DNA from: Symsagittifera roscoffensis
Taxonomy: Eukaryota; Xenacoelomorpha; Acoela; Convolutidae
Reading direction: 5' to 3'
NCBI RefSeq assembly: GCF_963678635.1
Contig: NC_087068.1
Span: 2,108,001 to 2,172,000, forward strand
Length of the DNA: 64,000 nt
Positions 42,352 to 53,843 of the stretch are shown here, in pieces (position 1 is the stretch's first letter; each line of letters starts with the position of its first letter). Both the position numbers and the translations under genes were made by a program. The notes beneath the pieces were generated by a model. It was not told the DNA's origin. It saw only the letters and a program-made list of their open reading frames with translations, and ran no database searches.

Positions 42352-43315
42352 TCAAGAGAATCATTCCCATGTTGGAGGTCTCGCTGCTCAAGGGTAGCTC
42401 CAGATTTTTTCGCGGGGATGACGTCAGGGGTGGTGTGGCCGTGTTCGCCCAATCGTCTTCACTGAAACCTTGCAGCAGTTCCTGATTGGTAAAATCCTTC
42501 TCCGCTGGTTTCGGCTCAGATGTGTTCCCCATCTCCATCTCTTCTCCTGCTTCACTGAGAGTTTCATCCATGCTCTCCCCTTCTGACTCAGCTCGCCTTC
42601 TCTCAAGCACGTCTCTAAACCTCGTCTCCACGGGACCGCTTCTCTTATCTCCAGGGGTGCCCACTGACATGGGTGAGGGTGTAGCTGGGTCCTGCTTTTT
42701 ATATTCCGTCAGGGCTACATACAAGCGTGCTGCGTCCAGCTCTTTCTCTTCTTGCTTCATTTCCACTTGCTCTAGTCCGTAGGGCGCCCGGTACTTTCTC
42801 GTGGCGAATTTCGTTTCATCTTTCAAGGCTATGTGAGCTTCCTCCAGAATCATTCTTCCATCGGCCCAAACCGGCAGCATGTTCTCCAGATCCGCTTGAT
42901 CGAGCGTTCTCAAGATGTCCCGAACCTCGAACTTCGGAGGCATTGAGCCCCTCATCTTTTTTGCTTGTGTTGTCCACGAGTTTATCTTGATGTCGCACGT
43001 GTGGAAATAAACTGCTGCTGTATATCCGACAAACACGGGATCCCAGCCATCGGTGAACTCCCTCTGCTGCTTTTCCACTGCAGCTCTGGCGTCCAAGGAT
43101 GGGGTTACCAGAGGGCTGACTGTCGGGAACTCGGAGACGACGGTGGGCAAAATTTCCTTCTCCAGAGTCTTTCCTAGCTCCTTTTTCACCAACTCGAAGC
43201 TCCCCTTCCATGCTGGGATTCTCAAGATTTCTCTCTTATCTGCCGTCAAAGGATTTAAATTCCAAAACTTGGGGTAAGTTTCAATGGGAACTTCACGCTT
43301 CCCCCCATTCTGCAT
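42284..43315 (-). pseudogene. B giant protein, central region (343-codon open piece)
   Basis: Longest open piece of the B giant protein. It starts in the middle of the protein: METIO-less homology to A begins further upstream (43316-43529), so the ATG is not the real start. VPIETYPKFWNLNPL matches HIEVFPKLWNLRPY of A. VAEFPTVSPLV-type and DPVFVGYTAAVYFHT segments match DPCFVGRNAAVLQYT. Then an acidic, Ser/Pro-rich linker (EGESMDETLSEAGEEMEMG) occupies the place of A's acidic linker. No function recognised. Confidence 0.68.
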
Positions 43316-45711
43316 TCTAGCTGACCCGGAAATTAAACACCACTAACTCGAGATCCTTTATCTTCCCGAAGAGCACTGTGTCGCTCATTCGTGCCCTCAG
43401 CACCTCTTGTCGGCAGCATTTCAACGCCGTCCCATCTAATACGCTTTTGAGGCTCACGTGCACCACTTAATTGCGATATGCCGCCACGAGAGAATCCGGA
43501 AAGGCATACGTCACCGCTGGCCCGTAGATTCAGGTAACCACCTCTTCAAGCCCTCTGATCACTCCCAACGGGTCAGATCTCATGGCCAAGCACAGGTCAG
43601 TCAGCAGAGGGATACCACCATTTGCCTCTTTCCACTCATCTCTCGTCTTGGGATTTCGTTCTTCGCCAGTCAAGTGTCGGGTCTGCATCAGAAGATACTC
43701 CACCAGCAACGTCTTCAGTCCGGCAGCGCACTTGTAAGAGTAGGTATCGACACTTGGGTGGGTTTTCTCCATCGACGGGGGCTCCTCATATTTCATCAAC
43801 CGATGAAATGCCACCAGTTCACCATGAATCAAGAGCACTAGCGTCAGGTACCCGTCAATCCGAAGCGTCTCTACTCCTCTGTTGAACATGTATGCCGGAC
43901 CCATGTTAAACAGGTACCTGGGATAAACCAAGTACAAAGCCAGCAAGAGGTTTATGGGCATATTCAACAGCTCTTGCACGAAGGCTTCGAATATGGTGTC
44001 TTTTGCGTAGAACACTTTAGCCATGCACTTCTTCTCCCAACAAGGACTCAAGAATCTCAAGATTTCGTGATCTTTCCTCGTTCTCAGCTCGTCTTTGGCA
44101 TGCTCTCTCCAGAACCCTCCGACGGTGACCTCGTTCGCCGCTTTGACGAATCTCCCCAACGTCATCTCCTTGCTCTCTGCCATCTCCAGCTGCCCCTCAA
44201 GAAATTCCCATATCTGACGAGAGGTGGAGAACTCTCCCGCGTCTTTTCTGTAGCATTCTCCGGCCTTGGGGTCAGGAACGGCCACCTGCCTCTCTCTTGT
44301 GTCAGACGGTATGCCATCGCTTCTAATTGCTTCTCGACTGCAGCCACGTTTCTTCTTTCATTGCTTGGTCCCCTCGCCTTGCTGGTGGAGCTTGTGATCG
44401 TCAGTTCCATACCTCGGAACCACAGGCTGACCGTTAGGTGGCTTATTATCGGGTGATCATCTGTTATGTCCAGACTAAACTTCAATTGTCGAGCAAAATT
44501 CGAAATCTCAAGTAATAGGATCTCGTCCAACACAGTGAGGATGTCTGCCAACTCGCAGAATCCCCTCAAGGCATGCGATACGTCCACCCATGCCGCTGCC
44601 AATTTCTAATTCAGAAGTCTCAAGCTCGTGAGCTCCAGCTCTAAATTAGGGGCTGCCATCAACACCCACCACTCGTTCTCCTCCGCTGTAAGGATCAAGA
44701 TAGCGTATACAAATTGCAAGCCCGGTAACGTTGTCAACGCCACTTTTGTCTTGGCTCCGAATCGAGTAGTCACATTCTCTTGCACCTCATTCATCGCCGC
44801 AAACAATGTCTGGATAGCTTCCCAGACCTTCTTGGGCGCCGGTGCATCGCTTTTTAGATGCTCCAGAAGCCCCGCTGCATGCAAGTGATCATTCATTCCG
44901 ACAAACAGCAGCAGCTCCGGTTGGCAAGGCGTTTCTGATTTGATTGCCACCACCAGAGTCAGCATCTGGTTCAATTCCGCACCAGGCAGCAAGTACACTA
45001 GGGTCTCTGGCCAAAACAGCTTCGGAGACGTCCCCTCGAAATCAGAGCCTGCCACGATGACTACTCTTGCGGCTCCTGGATCCGATCAATCGTACACTGC
45101 CAAGGTCTTGGCCAACTGCGCTTTCCCACAGGGTCTTCCGTATCTTGAATCGTTTGCTAGTTTTCCGCCTTCGTAGGCAGCATCTGGGAGTCCCATGTCT
45201 TTCGGCTCCAGTAATTGTCTACTACCCTCAGCTGTGCAGGAGTAGCCAATCTGATTCTCGCTACGCTCGTTCGGTGTTTGAAGGGTTCTACGATGAGCCC
45301 TGCACTCCCCAACAGCTTGAGTGGCCTATAGTTGATCGTTCCCATTACTGGTTTCAGAGGAAATTGGTCAGATCCGCCGTCTCTATCATCCTCTTTCTCG
45401 AGAAGTGTGCTTCATGGGCCTTCAACCAATCCACACAATGGTGTCGACTCAAGTCCTCATGTGACACGTGCTTGAGCCCCAGGGTCTCCGCCAACTCTTG
45501 TCTGCACTCCAGATCTTCTAGGTCCAATTCCTTTATCCTCTTCAGATACCGCGTCCGGCTCGTCTCCGTCGGTTTTTCCACCCACTTGTGATCCACCGCC
45601 ACAACCGAGGATACCACCAAACTTTGGGGCGGCGATACCACCAAATTCTACTTCTTCGGCCTCCATCGGCGTGGACCCCGGTAGCCTGGCCCGGCTACTC
45701 CTTGAGCTGTC
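43316..45711 (-). pseudogene. B giant protein, region with second SGNH-like domain (broken)
   Basis: Pieces at 45354-45644, 44606-45055, 44162-44602, 43530-44285 and 43316-43529 follow the order of A 30590-32990. 44606-45055 carries PKLFWPETLVYLL and FVGMNDHLHAAG, the counterpart of FAGINDHLHSRG in A. 44162-44602 has ALRGFCELADILTVLDEILL and EISNFARQLKF. 43530-44285 has a hydrophobic stretch (LLNMPINLLLALYLVYP) followed by ETLRIDGYLTLVLLIHGEL. The G-x-N-D box with hydrophobic strands on both sides suggests a degenerate SGNH fold without the other catalytic blocks. Each join involves a stop or a one-base shift. Confidence 0.65.
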
Positions 45712-46416
45712 TCATGAATCGAGTCTCACCTTCAGGCGATTGGACAGGGATCTTGTGGCAAAGAAAGGGGGCACAGGGGGTGGACCGAAGGTAAATTGGC
45801 CCAATTCCAGCAGATCCGCTTCCAGTGTATTTATGTTTTTCTGGAAGACGCCATTTAGCCATTCCACGCCTTTAGGCCTTTCAAAATGGATGCCATCCGA
45901 AGAAGCGTCATTTGGGAACGATCGCTCCATTATGTCTGCCACATCCAACAACCTAACAGGGAGTACGCTCCTCTGCTGCATCTGCCTGACTATTTCGTTG
46001 ATGTTGCGCACCTTCTCGTTCATTTCCATCGCATGCTGATCGGCCTTCATGTTGTAAGGGACGGTGCAAATCGTAATCATAGCAGGATCCATCTGAATCC
46101 TCAACTCCTCAAGGATGCAGCTCATCTTCCCGCGTAGCCTCATTATTTTCCTCGATTCACCTCTGGACACGTCATTGGTTCCCATCATCAGAGTCACCGT
46201 GTACATTTTCACCATGTCTATTATCTCAAGCGATGCCAACATCTGGGGTGTTGCGGCTCCAGAAAAGCTCAAGACTCCAGTCTGCCAATGCGACTGGATC
46301 CGGGTCAGCACTCGTATCAGGCTGTCCCCTATGATTATATGGACCGCACCCTCCGGTATTATCGGCTGTGCGTAGTACTCAGCCCTTCTCGCCCTCTGTT
46401 CCGTGGTCCAATCCAT
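45712..46416 (-). CDS. SGNH-fold hydrolase domain of B
   Basis: 234 codons that are open in this copy. Block I GDSLIRVL, block II FSGAAT, block III GTNDVSR and block V DGIHF are all present, so the Ser-Gly-Asn-His set is complete. The length of the core (about 170 residues) is normal for SGNH esterases. It shares strand-by-strand order with the domain in A (TICTVPYNMKA against TVCTVPMNARS; EWLNGVFQKNINTLEADL against AWLNRVFQERLNELEAEL). The frame is in phase with the preceding coiled-coil frame, separated by a TAG at 46462-46464. Likely an esterase acting on acylated sugars or lipids; the substrate is unknown. Confidence 0.8.
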   Translation of the reverse strand: MDWTTEQRARRAEYYAQPIIPEGAVHIIIGDSLIRVLTRIQSHWQTGVLSFSGAATPQMLASLEIIDMVKMYTVTLMMGTNDVSRGESRKIMRLRGKMSCILEELRIQMDPAMITICTVPYNMKADQHAMEMNEKVRNINEIVRQMQQRSVLPVRLLDVADIMERSFPNDASSDGIHFERPKGVEWLNGVFQKNINTLEADLLELGQFTFGPPPVPPFFATRSLSNRLKVRLDS

Positions 46417-46461
46417 ACGGTTGTGTCTGTGGTATCTGCCGTCTGTATTCTTTTTATTTTG

Positions 46462-47545
46462 CTAGCGATCACCACGCTCCTGACTGGTTGGTCTCTTCAA
46501 GTAGGGGGTCGCTCCACTCTTGTTGGAGTCGTCACGGGTCCCCAGTTGCAGCCTGTCGTGTAATTCCTTGAGACGTGATGAACTCCCGCTAACTTGGCTG
46601 CTGCTCGGTGTTGAACTCGGAATATTTCCCGGCAGTGCTACATCTATCAGTGGGCGTATTGGTGGCACCTCCAAACCACGCACGGATGACACCGGCTTGG
46701 GTGGTATCCATACTTCCAGTCCCTCGTTGATGTGCTCCTGAGCCGCTCGGTCCAAGTTGAATCGCCCACTGGGCCTAGGAACTTCATCCACCTCCATCCG
46801 TGACTCTGGCCTTGACCCTGCAGCGGCTCGTTCTGTGGTCCTGGATCCCTTTTCTTTTTGTCTCGCGAACTCTCGTTGTCGCCGCTGGATCTTTTCGTGT
46901 TCAGACTTCAACTGCTCGCAATTCGCCTCATTATCGCGGATCTTCTGCTCTTGTTGGTACTCTGCCCTCATCACACTAAGATCACGCCTCGCCTGATCCC
47001 TCTCGAGGACTGCTTGATCTCTCTCCAGGTTCAACTGGTACCGCTCAAGCTTCGCACCATCCCGGTCATGATTCGCCTTTTCCCTCTCCCTCTGCGCCCT
47101 ATCCAGTTCCCTCTTCAGATTAGTGAGGTCCGGATATACTTCCTCCGTCTGTTGTGACCGTATCATAGAAGGTGGCTTACTCGTGGACTGGCCCGCAGAT
47201 CTTGCCGGTGGTCTGGTTGGAAGTGGGAATTCTCCCGCGCCGTATTTTGCGTTGTTGCTCAAGCCAGGATTTCCTCAAGCCTCCATCCACATTCCAGGAC
47301 AACCATCTGGTCTGCTCTTAATTGGATATCCCTTTTGTCGTATAGCCAACCATCAAAACAGCTTCTGTCGCTGACTCCCTGCATCCACCCTGCGCTTCTA
47401 ACTGCAGGATGGCGTTCAACATCACTGCCATCCTCTCATCGACTTGGGTGGAGTCCAGGTCCCTCAAGCGTTTGTATAGCTCATTGAGCGTAGGTCTCCT
47501 TAGCGCTGCCGACATAGATTTCCAAAAGTGATCTGCCATTATCAC
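46462..47545 (-). pseudogene. Coiled-coil protein of B (one frameshift)
   Basis: The N-terminal piece 47318-47545 (RRPTLNELYKRLRDLDSTQV, AVLMVGYTTKG) matches the start of the A protein. A frame change near 47262-47318 leads to the 266-codon piece 46462-47262. That piece has a strongly charged heptad region with the repeated words ELDRAQREREKANHDRDGAK and ERDQAVLERDQARRDL, longer than in A, and a Pro/Ser-rich tail. It ends at TAG 46462-46464, with the SGNH frame following in the same phase. Homodimer or filament formation by the coil is inferred. Confidence 0.65.
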
Positions 47546-47926
47546 AATCTCTAGATGATCTTACCTTGTCAACCAACATGAGAACTAATTTACCTTGGCA
47601 ACCAACTTGCGAATCACCTTACATATCAACTTGAGAACTTGAAAAATGTCTCCCTTCGAACGTTGCTAATCGTGAACTTGTTCAAGACCTTCTTTTTCTT
47701 TTCAAATGAGTGCGGCTAGGTCGTCAACTCAATTTTAAAAAATCAATCTGAAAATAAAATCCATTTTTAGACTAAAATGTTCTGCTCCTAACCTAAACAC
47801 CCCTCCATTAATGTGGTTAAAACATTATCCCTCCATTTATTTCACAAAAATAGTTCAATTGGAAGTTTTAAGAGCATGCAGATTCATTTAATATTTTTGC
47901 ACCGTCTACTCTTTAAATTTTAATTG
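47546..47926 (-). other. Spacer between macrodomain and coiled-coil genes of B
   Basis: About 380 bp, AT-rich, without coding. Near 47560-47640 the plus strand repeats 'accttg(t/g)caaccaac' two to three times. It occupies the same place as 28217-28616 in A. Confidence 0.55.
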
Positions 47927-49008
47927 TCATGCCAATTGCGTTAAAATCCATCTACCTGCTTCGAGATCCCCATGTACCCTTACTCGAGACCTCCATTGTC
48001 CGCCCGTAGCTCCGGCGATACTCAAGTAGTATTTCTTGTGAAGGTGTACCATTATCTCCGTTTCTGCGAAGACCACGTGTAGGATGGCATATAACTCCCT
48101 TGGGCTCAACTTGCCCCTGTTTGGGTCATAAACAGGCATCGAGACCTCCACTATCCCTCTTTCAACCATGAAGTCTCTCAGCCTCGTTAGTGCCAACATC
48201 AAGTGCTCAGGATCTATCGTATTCCTTTCATTGATCATTGTTACCAGAAAGCACAGGTACTCGCCTGGGACTTGTGAAACTGATGGGGGAAGCGCAGCCA
48301 TTCCTCCCAACCCCGGTCTCTGTCTAAATAGAAACTCCACGTTCTGATATTCTCTCTTGAAGTCGGCCTCTAGCCTCGATTTGAAGCTTATGTCCGCCGT
48401 TATACAGATCGCGCTAGTCCTGTCTGACAAAATGAAGTCGCTGTCCGTTATCAGGATGTTTTCCGGGTATTCATTGGGATTTCAAATTCTGTTTTGAAAT
48501 TTCGTCCTATGGTAGGCTCGGCCTCTTCCTCATCCAGTTCCAGCCCATTAGTATCTCTCGCTTCTCTGAGTTTTTTTATCATCAAATTTTCGGTGTGGGT
48601 AAGGCCTACCCCCACTGCCCGGACAAAAATATATATCGACGTCCCTGTCGATGATGCTGGTTCTAAATTGTCTGGCGGTATCTCGAGCGGCCTGTCGGTT
48701 GCTGTCCAACCGATGAGGGGATCTTTCATTTTCACGTGTTTTTCTGCTGACACGTCGACCTGCTGGATGCTTTGCTCTTCATCTCCTTTGCTCTTGACAT
48801 CGCGCATCCACTCTAGTATTCTCAAGTTTGTGTTTTCCCTCCTTTCTATCTCGCTCTGCTCCAGATCTGTTTCTTGTTCTGGTGTGGAGTAGTCTTCCTG
48901 TGGGTAATGTTCGCTGTCGTTGATGATTTGCCATTCATCGTCTGCCACCAATTCGCCCACACTCAATAACTCTTTGCTTAATTCATCAGGCTGTATCTTG
49001 TCAATCAA
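47927..49008 (-). pseudogene. Macrodomain protein of B (one frameshift)
   Basis: 48451-49008 (185 codons) begins with an acidic leader (LVADDEWQIINDSEHYPQED) and reaches SIYIFVRAVGVGLTHTENLM, the leader conserved in A. After a one-base shift near 48440-48480 the frame 47927-48430 carries the macrodomain: ICITADISFKSRLEADFKRE, then GGMAALPPSVSQ, then EYLCFLVTM, VSMPVYDPNRGK and VVFAETEIMVHLHKKYY. As in A, the loop with the catalytic Asp of OARD1 is VYDPNRG. A C-terminal extension of about 20 residues is not present in A. Confidence 0.78.
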
Positions 49009-49020
49009 GAAGTCATCCCC

Positions 49021-49194
49021 TTACCTATTGTACCTCATGCCTGTCCGTTTGCGATTACCACTCCTGGTTCCTGCTGTTATCGGCAAGTCTGGTTCCGTCC
49101 ACTTTGGCACCTCATCCTGCACCGGGTCGTTCCAGTCTTCTTCCGCAAAGGACTCCGCATCTGAGCCTGCTTCTATTTTTTCATTATCGTCCAT
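49021..49194 (-). CDS. Small acidic ORF between integrase and macrodomain (B)
   Basis: 57 codons from ATG 49194-49192 to a TAA at 49023-49021. It is rich in Asp/Glu at the N-terminus (DDNEKIEAGSDAESFAEEDW) and basic at the end (SGNRKRTGMRYNR). The sequence at its end, AATAG|GTAAGG, resembles a splice donor, so it could be an exon joined to the macrodomain frame, like the acidic ORF of A. No family recognised. Confidence 0.35.
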   Translation of the reverse strand: MDDNEKIEAGSDAESFAEEDWNDPVQDEVPKWTEPDLPITAGTRSGNRKRTGMRYNR

Positions 49195-49236
49195 GCTCAC
49201 GTCCTCGTTGCCATCATTCTTTTTTTTGGTTCCTTT

Positions 49237-49680
49237 TTAGTCCACTTCGCACGCTGGCTCTACCAACAGGTAATCTAGTCCCTCCATATTCTGTGGTAGG
49301 CACCAGTGCTCCGGATATGGGTAATGAGGCTTCAGGTTTTCATAATGCGCTGCTCGCCCCGTAGTCAAGCGGTAGAACCGTCCCTGCTGGTGTACTTCCG
49401 TGATCATTAATGGTGCTCGCCACTTCTTGAGTAGTTTTTTCGTCCCCTTGGGAGGTATAACATCCTGGAACACCCAGACCTTTTGGCCCACTGCATACGG
49501 TTTAGCTTGAAGTATCTTCTCATCATATTTCTTTCACTGCCTCATTTGCGCTTGCGCCGTGTTCCTCCTGCAGAGCTCGTTTAGTTCCTGTTGTCTCTTG
49601 ATCGCTTCCTTTACATAAGCTTGAGGCGACGTCTTTTTCCCTTCGTATTCTGGGTAAAAGAATGTTAGGGGCATTGCTAA
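49237..49680 (-). pseudogene. pol: B integrase, C-terminal part
   Basis: The piece AMPLTFFYPEYEG...AYVKEAIKRQQELNEL leads, after a stop near 49537, into a 84-codon frame with VGQKVWVFQDVIP, then KGTKKLLKKWRAPL and HYENLKPHYPYPE. This is the DNA-binding C-terminal domain that follows the catalytic core in gypsy integrases (GPxxV-like strand order, 'NLKPY' ending). It is separated from the core at 50148 by a 470-bp scrambled insert. Confidence 0.7.
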
Positions 49681-50147
49681 CCAGAACCAGTGACTGCGGC
49701 AGACGATTCCAAGATCGACTATAAGGCAGCAGCGAGAGATGGCTTAAACAGAGTCCAACAGGAGTTGATGACGAAGGAGATAGAGCAGACAGTCAAGGGC
49801 TCTTATCAGATCCGACAGCCTATATCTCGCCTTGACGACCACCTTTAGTGCCATTATTTGACCATTCATTTCTCCGGGACTGTGGATGTCATCTTTCAGC
49901 TTGACTCAAACTATCCTCCTCAAGATCTTCCTGTGATCTTCTGGCACTAGGTTTGTTCTGACATTCGAGTTTTATGATAGCTCCCTGAACGGTTTCCTTG
50001 ATACTGCAATTCTTTCTTCACCTCCGCGTACCTCCTGCTGATCCAATTAAGCAAAGAGTTATTGAGTGTGGGCGAATTGGTAGCAGACGATGAATGGCAA
50101 ATCATCAACGACAGCGAACATTACCCTCAGGAAGACTACTCTCGCTG
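49675..50147. other. Scrambled 470-bp insert inside the B integrase gene
   Basis: Three joined pieces. (1) 49675-49796: on the plus strand 38 open codons with DYKAAARDGLNRVQQELMTK, related to the gag part of B (KAAAEAINKVKQDLATKEIE), so inverted and from a relative. (2) 49797-50046: a copy of 51036-51285 with few mismatches. (3) 50045-50145: an inverted copy of 48886-48984 from the macrodomain gene. It looks like repeated template switching during reverse transcription, or an assembly artefact. Confidence 0.75.
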
Positions 50148-51108
50148 CTTCATCGCCCGTTAACATCATGAAGGTACTGATTCCTGTCGTCGAGTGTTGC
50201 GTGCCGTTGTACGCCCCCACCACTATCGGCAGATATTTATCCCAGTCTGTCATGTATCTCGAGCAATACACCCTCAGCATGTTCACCAACGTCCTGTTTT
50301 GTCTCTCCACTAACCCTTTGGTCTGAGGATTGTAAGTCGTCGAGTGCGTTTGAGCAATGTGTGACCTCTTCATCATTTCTTTTGTGAGGTCACCCACGAA
50401 GGCCTTCCCGTTGTCCGACTGAAATGTCATCGGACGACCATATCGTGATATCCAATGTGTTATCAAGTGGTCACAAGTCTCCTCCGCTGAGGCTGTTTGA
50501 CAGAGCATTGCTTCCGCCAACTTTGTAAAGTGGTCTATTATGACCAGTATCTGGTTATATCCCGACTCTGTCATGCAGATCTTCTGATGGTCTATCTGCA
50601 CAACCTCGTTGAATTCCGAGCTCTCAACGGACTTGAGTGGGAACCCCATCTTCCGTTGATCTTTCACCTGTAGACATGCCAGACATGCGTTCACCCATTT
50701 CTCGCAGGCTTTTCTTAATCCCGGCCAATCAAACCTATGTAGTATTCTCTGTTACACTTTGTCTATCCCCTGATGCCCCATTTGATCGTGCAATCTGAAT
50801 AACACCTCCGTCTGGTACAACTGTGGTAGTATGATGAGGTTATGCTTGTGTAGTACCTTCTCCTCATCCTTTCTCCTGCATGCTACCACCCCATTAGCTG
50901 TGTGATAGGGCAAATCTTTCCTCTCCTTGTAGAACTGGCTCAAGATCTTGTGACTGTCTTCTTCCAGGTCACCTTTCTCCTTGGCTCCCGTCCGGATCCA
51001 TTTGGAGAGGTTACTTGTCATCTTGTCAACCTTTTGGGCTCTTATCAGATCCGACAGCCTATATTTCGCCTTGACGTGCTCCTTTAGTGCCATTATTTGA
51101 TCATTCAT
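50148..51108 (-). pseudogene. pol: B integrase, zinc-binding and catalytic core
   Basis: 50752-51108 ends with HDQMGHQGIDKV and, after a stop, HRFDWPGLRKACEKWVNACL-A-C, giving an HH-CC zinc-binding domain. 50059-50694 carries the D,D-35-E core. The first Asp is in VVQIDHQK, the second in FQSDNGKAF and the Glu in KGLVERQNRTL. The segment order is that of Ty3/gypsy integrases. All catalytic residues survive, but a stop between HH and CC and the insert at 50147 make this copy non-functional. Confidence 0.85.
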
Positions 51109-52145
51109 TTCTCCGGGACTGTGGATGTCATCTTTCAGCTTGACTCAAACTATCCTCCTCAAGATCTTCCTGTCATCTTCTGGCACTAGGTTTGTTCTGA
51201 CATTCGAGTTGCATGATAGCTCCCTGAACGGTTTCCTTGATACTGCAATTCTTTCTTCACCTCCGCGCACCTCCTGCTGATCCAAAATTTGTACGTTCCT
51301 GAGGAGGGATCCGTTTGTAGTTTCCTATATTGGTGCCTCATCTTCTCTTCTGCCAGTATCATGCATAGATTATCTTGATCATTGCAGCTTTTCTCTGAGT
51401 CTTCATCCCATTCTTCACACTCCCCGGACAAATTTTATTCTTCAGCATCTCCCTCAGCATTTTCCCACTCCCCGGACTCTTGACTCAGTCCCAGGTGTTC
51501 GGCCTCCTCCTTGAATGCTACCTTCTTCCTCCTAACCATAGTCCGCTCTAGTATGTCCTCATGGATCCTCTCAACCAATGACTCCACGACTTCTTTTCCA
51601 TCAGATTTCCTTTCTTTCGAAGAGTCCTCGGTACCATCCGCCTCATTTCTTCTCAATATCGTGACCTCTGGTTCTGCTTCACCCTTCTCTTGTACCACAG
51701 GTTTATCATCTGTCAGTTTCTCGAGTAATATCCCCAAGTCTTAATTTATCTCTGCTCTTCCTGATTCTACTTGGTTGAGATCATAGCCTTTTGCCTTGAG
51801 TGTCTCCCTCACAATTTTTGACTTGAGCCTTATCCCCATTGGCATCCCTCGGGTCTTTTTCAAGATTGTTTTCTCTGGACGTTCCTTTGGTTGTTCGGGG
51901 TGATCTTCTATGAGTTTGCACGACTTGTGGAGCCATCTCGTTAGTGGAAGACTATCATACGTTTCCTTATCCATGAAGGAGAAGCAATCTTTGATTTCTG
52001 GTCTCTCTGCCTCCCTCTGTTCCTGTCTCTCATAGAACTTCGTCTTCTTACTCAAGCTGTCGAGATTTTGATGTTTGTCTCTCGTCTTATGCTCAATTAT
52101 CATGTTGTATCCATCCAGGCGAACTATCCATCTCCCTATGTAGCT
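51109..52145 (-). pseudogene. pol: B pol linker between RNase H and integrase
   Basis: Four pieces: 51741-52103, 51435-51737, 51186-51431 and 51109-51185. The first starts IIEHKTRDKHQNLDSLSKKT, the usual 'HxxGxxNxxADxLSR'-like tail after RNase H. The rest is long and highly charged (Glu/Lys/Asp-rich), without a known domain. The linker is unusually long, at about 300 residues. The piece 51036-51285 has been copied to 49797-50046. Confidence 0.65.
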
Positions 52146-53739
52146 TTAATCCATTGAGTACGTTTTCAACCAGCTGAGTGCCCTGTTGTCGACTCGTAAC
52201 TTGAAAGGCTCGCTGCCTAGGTATGCCCTGTATTTCTTGACAAAGGTAACCACTGCGAACACCTCTGCTTTGGGCGCCCCGTACTTCATCTCCGTTTCAC
52301 TCAAGATTTTACTGCCTATTACTGCTATTGGTCTCATGACTGTCTTCCCATTCCCCTCCTGCTCTTGATGCATCCGTGTTCAGTACAAACATTCCCTTTT
52401 CCGTTGGCATCCCCAGCACCGGTGCTTTGCACAACTCCTTCGTTATTCTCAGGAATGACTCTTCCGCCGCGTTGTTCCACGTGAACTTTTTGCATTTGTG
52501 CCTCATTAGTTGTTGCATCGGGTACACTTTGTCCGCATAGCCCTTGATGAACTCCCTGTAGTAGTTCGCAAAACCCAGGAAACTCATCAATTGATGTTCC
52601 GTTTTTGGCGATTTTCACGTCAGAACCGCTTCTACTGTATCTGGGTCTGGTCTGATGCCATGTCTATCCACCATTCTCCCCAGGTATTTTATCGAGTCCT
52701 TGAGTATTTCGCACTTTGATGGTTTGCAAATTAGTCCCGATCTCTTCATGCAGGCAAACACCTCGTCTAGTCATTCGATATGATCCTCTAGTGTCGGCGT
52801 CGCAATTACCACGTCATCCACGTAGCACATTACCAGGTTGCCATATTTCTTTGTTACGCCGATCAATGCGTGTGCCATCAATCGTTGAAATGTGGCCGTG
52901 GCGTTGCAAAAACCGAAAGGCATCTTTTTCCATTGAAACAGTCCCAGCTCGCAGGCAAACCCTGTCTTGTCCCTGTCCTGCTTTCTCAGTGGTACCTGCC
53001 AAAAAGCTGATACTAAATCAAGAGTCGTACAAAATTCTGCGTCCCCTAACTTCGAGAGGCTCTCATCTATTCTAGGTATGGGATAGGCATCCTTCACCGT
53101 GACGGAGTTCAGATACCGTAAGTCACAGCAAAACCTTAATTGGTCGCCCTTCTTTTTAGCCATTACTACTCCACACGCCCACGGTGGTTTGGATGGTTCT
53201 ATCATATCATACTCTAGTAAGGTCTCTATCTCTTTTCTACATGCATTCGATTTATTTGGGGTCATGCTCCTCGCCCCCTCCCTATGCGGTACCGCAGACT
53301 CTTCAAGCTCTATCTCATGTTCAACAAAATTACAACATCCAATGTCTGCCTTATCTTTCGAAAAAACGTCCTCGTTCCGCTCTTGTACGTCCTTGATGGC
53401 TTCGAGCTGTTCGTCCGTTAACTTACCCCTCAAGTGCTCTTTTTCTGGTAAAACCGGTTTATCCATTTCCATTTCCTCTAGTTTGGGTCTTTCTGGAAAA
53501 TTCGAACAGCTCGAAAGTCCATCGTCTGTCTCTGACTTATGTGATTTCACAAGACCTGATGAATCTTTTATTCTCTTCAATTGTCTCAAGATACAAATGT
53601 TGTCCCTATGATTGGAACATTCAAGAACTTCCTTCTCTTTTACATTTTCAGTCATTTCATATCGAGTTTTCACGGGTAAAGCATATCCCAGCTTCCTTCC
53701 CCTCTGGAATGTGATGGGTATGTCAAGAGTCTTCAACAA
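52146..53739 (-). pseudogene. pol: B reverse transcriptase and RNase H
   Basis: 52771-53739 carries the RT fingers and palm: LRFCCDLRYLN, PIPRIDESL, FCTTLDLVSAFWQVPL (first Asp), MPFGFCNATATFQ and MCYVDDVVIATPTLEDH (YVDD box). After a TAG at about 52770 the thumb continues (KPSKCEILKDSIKYLGRMV) with another stop near 52620. The connection has SFLGFANYYREFIKGY. RNase H follows in two frames: FVLNTDAS, then EMKYGAPKAEVFAVV and VDNRALSWLKTYSMD (last Asp). The order RT-RNase H-integrase defines Ty3/gypsy. About five breaks make it dead, but the motifs are undamaged, so loss is recent. Confidence 0.88.
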
Positions 53740-53843
53740 AACACTGACGCAGAGGCCGCTCTTATTTATCGAGAAGGATTTTACTAAAACAGATGCACTT
53801 TGACTATTTGGATTTGGGACTAAGCATACTTGCTTGTTATCAC

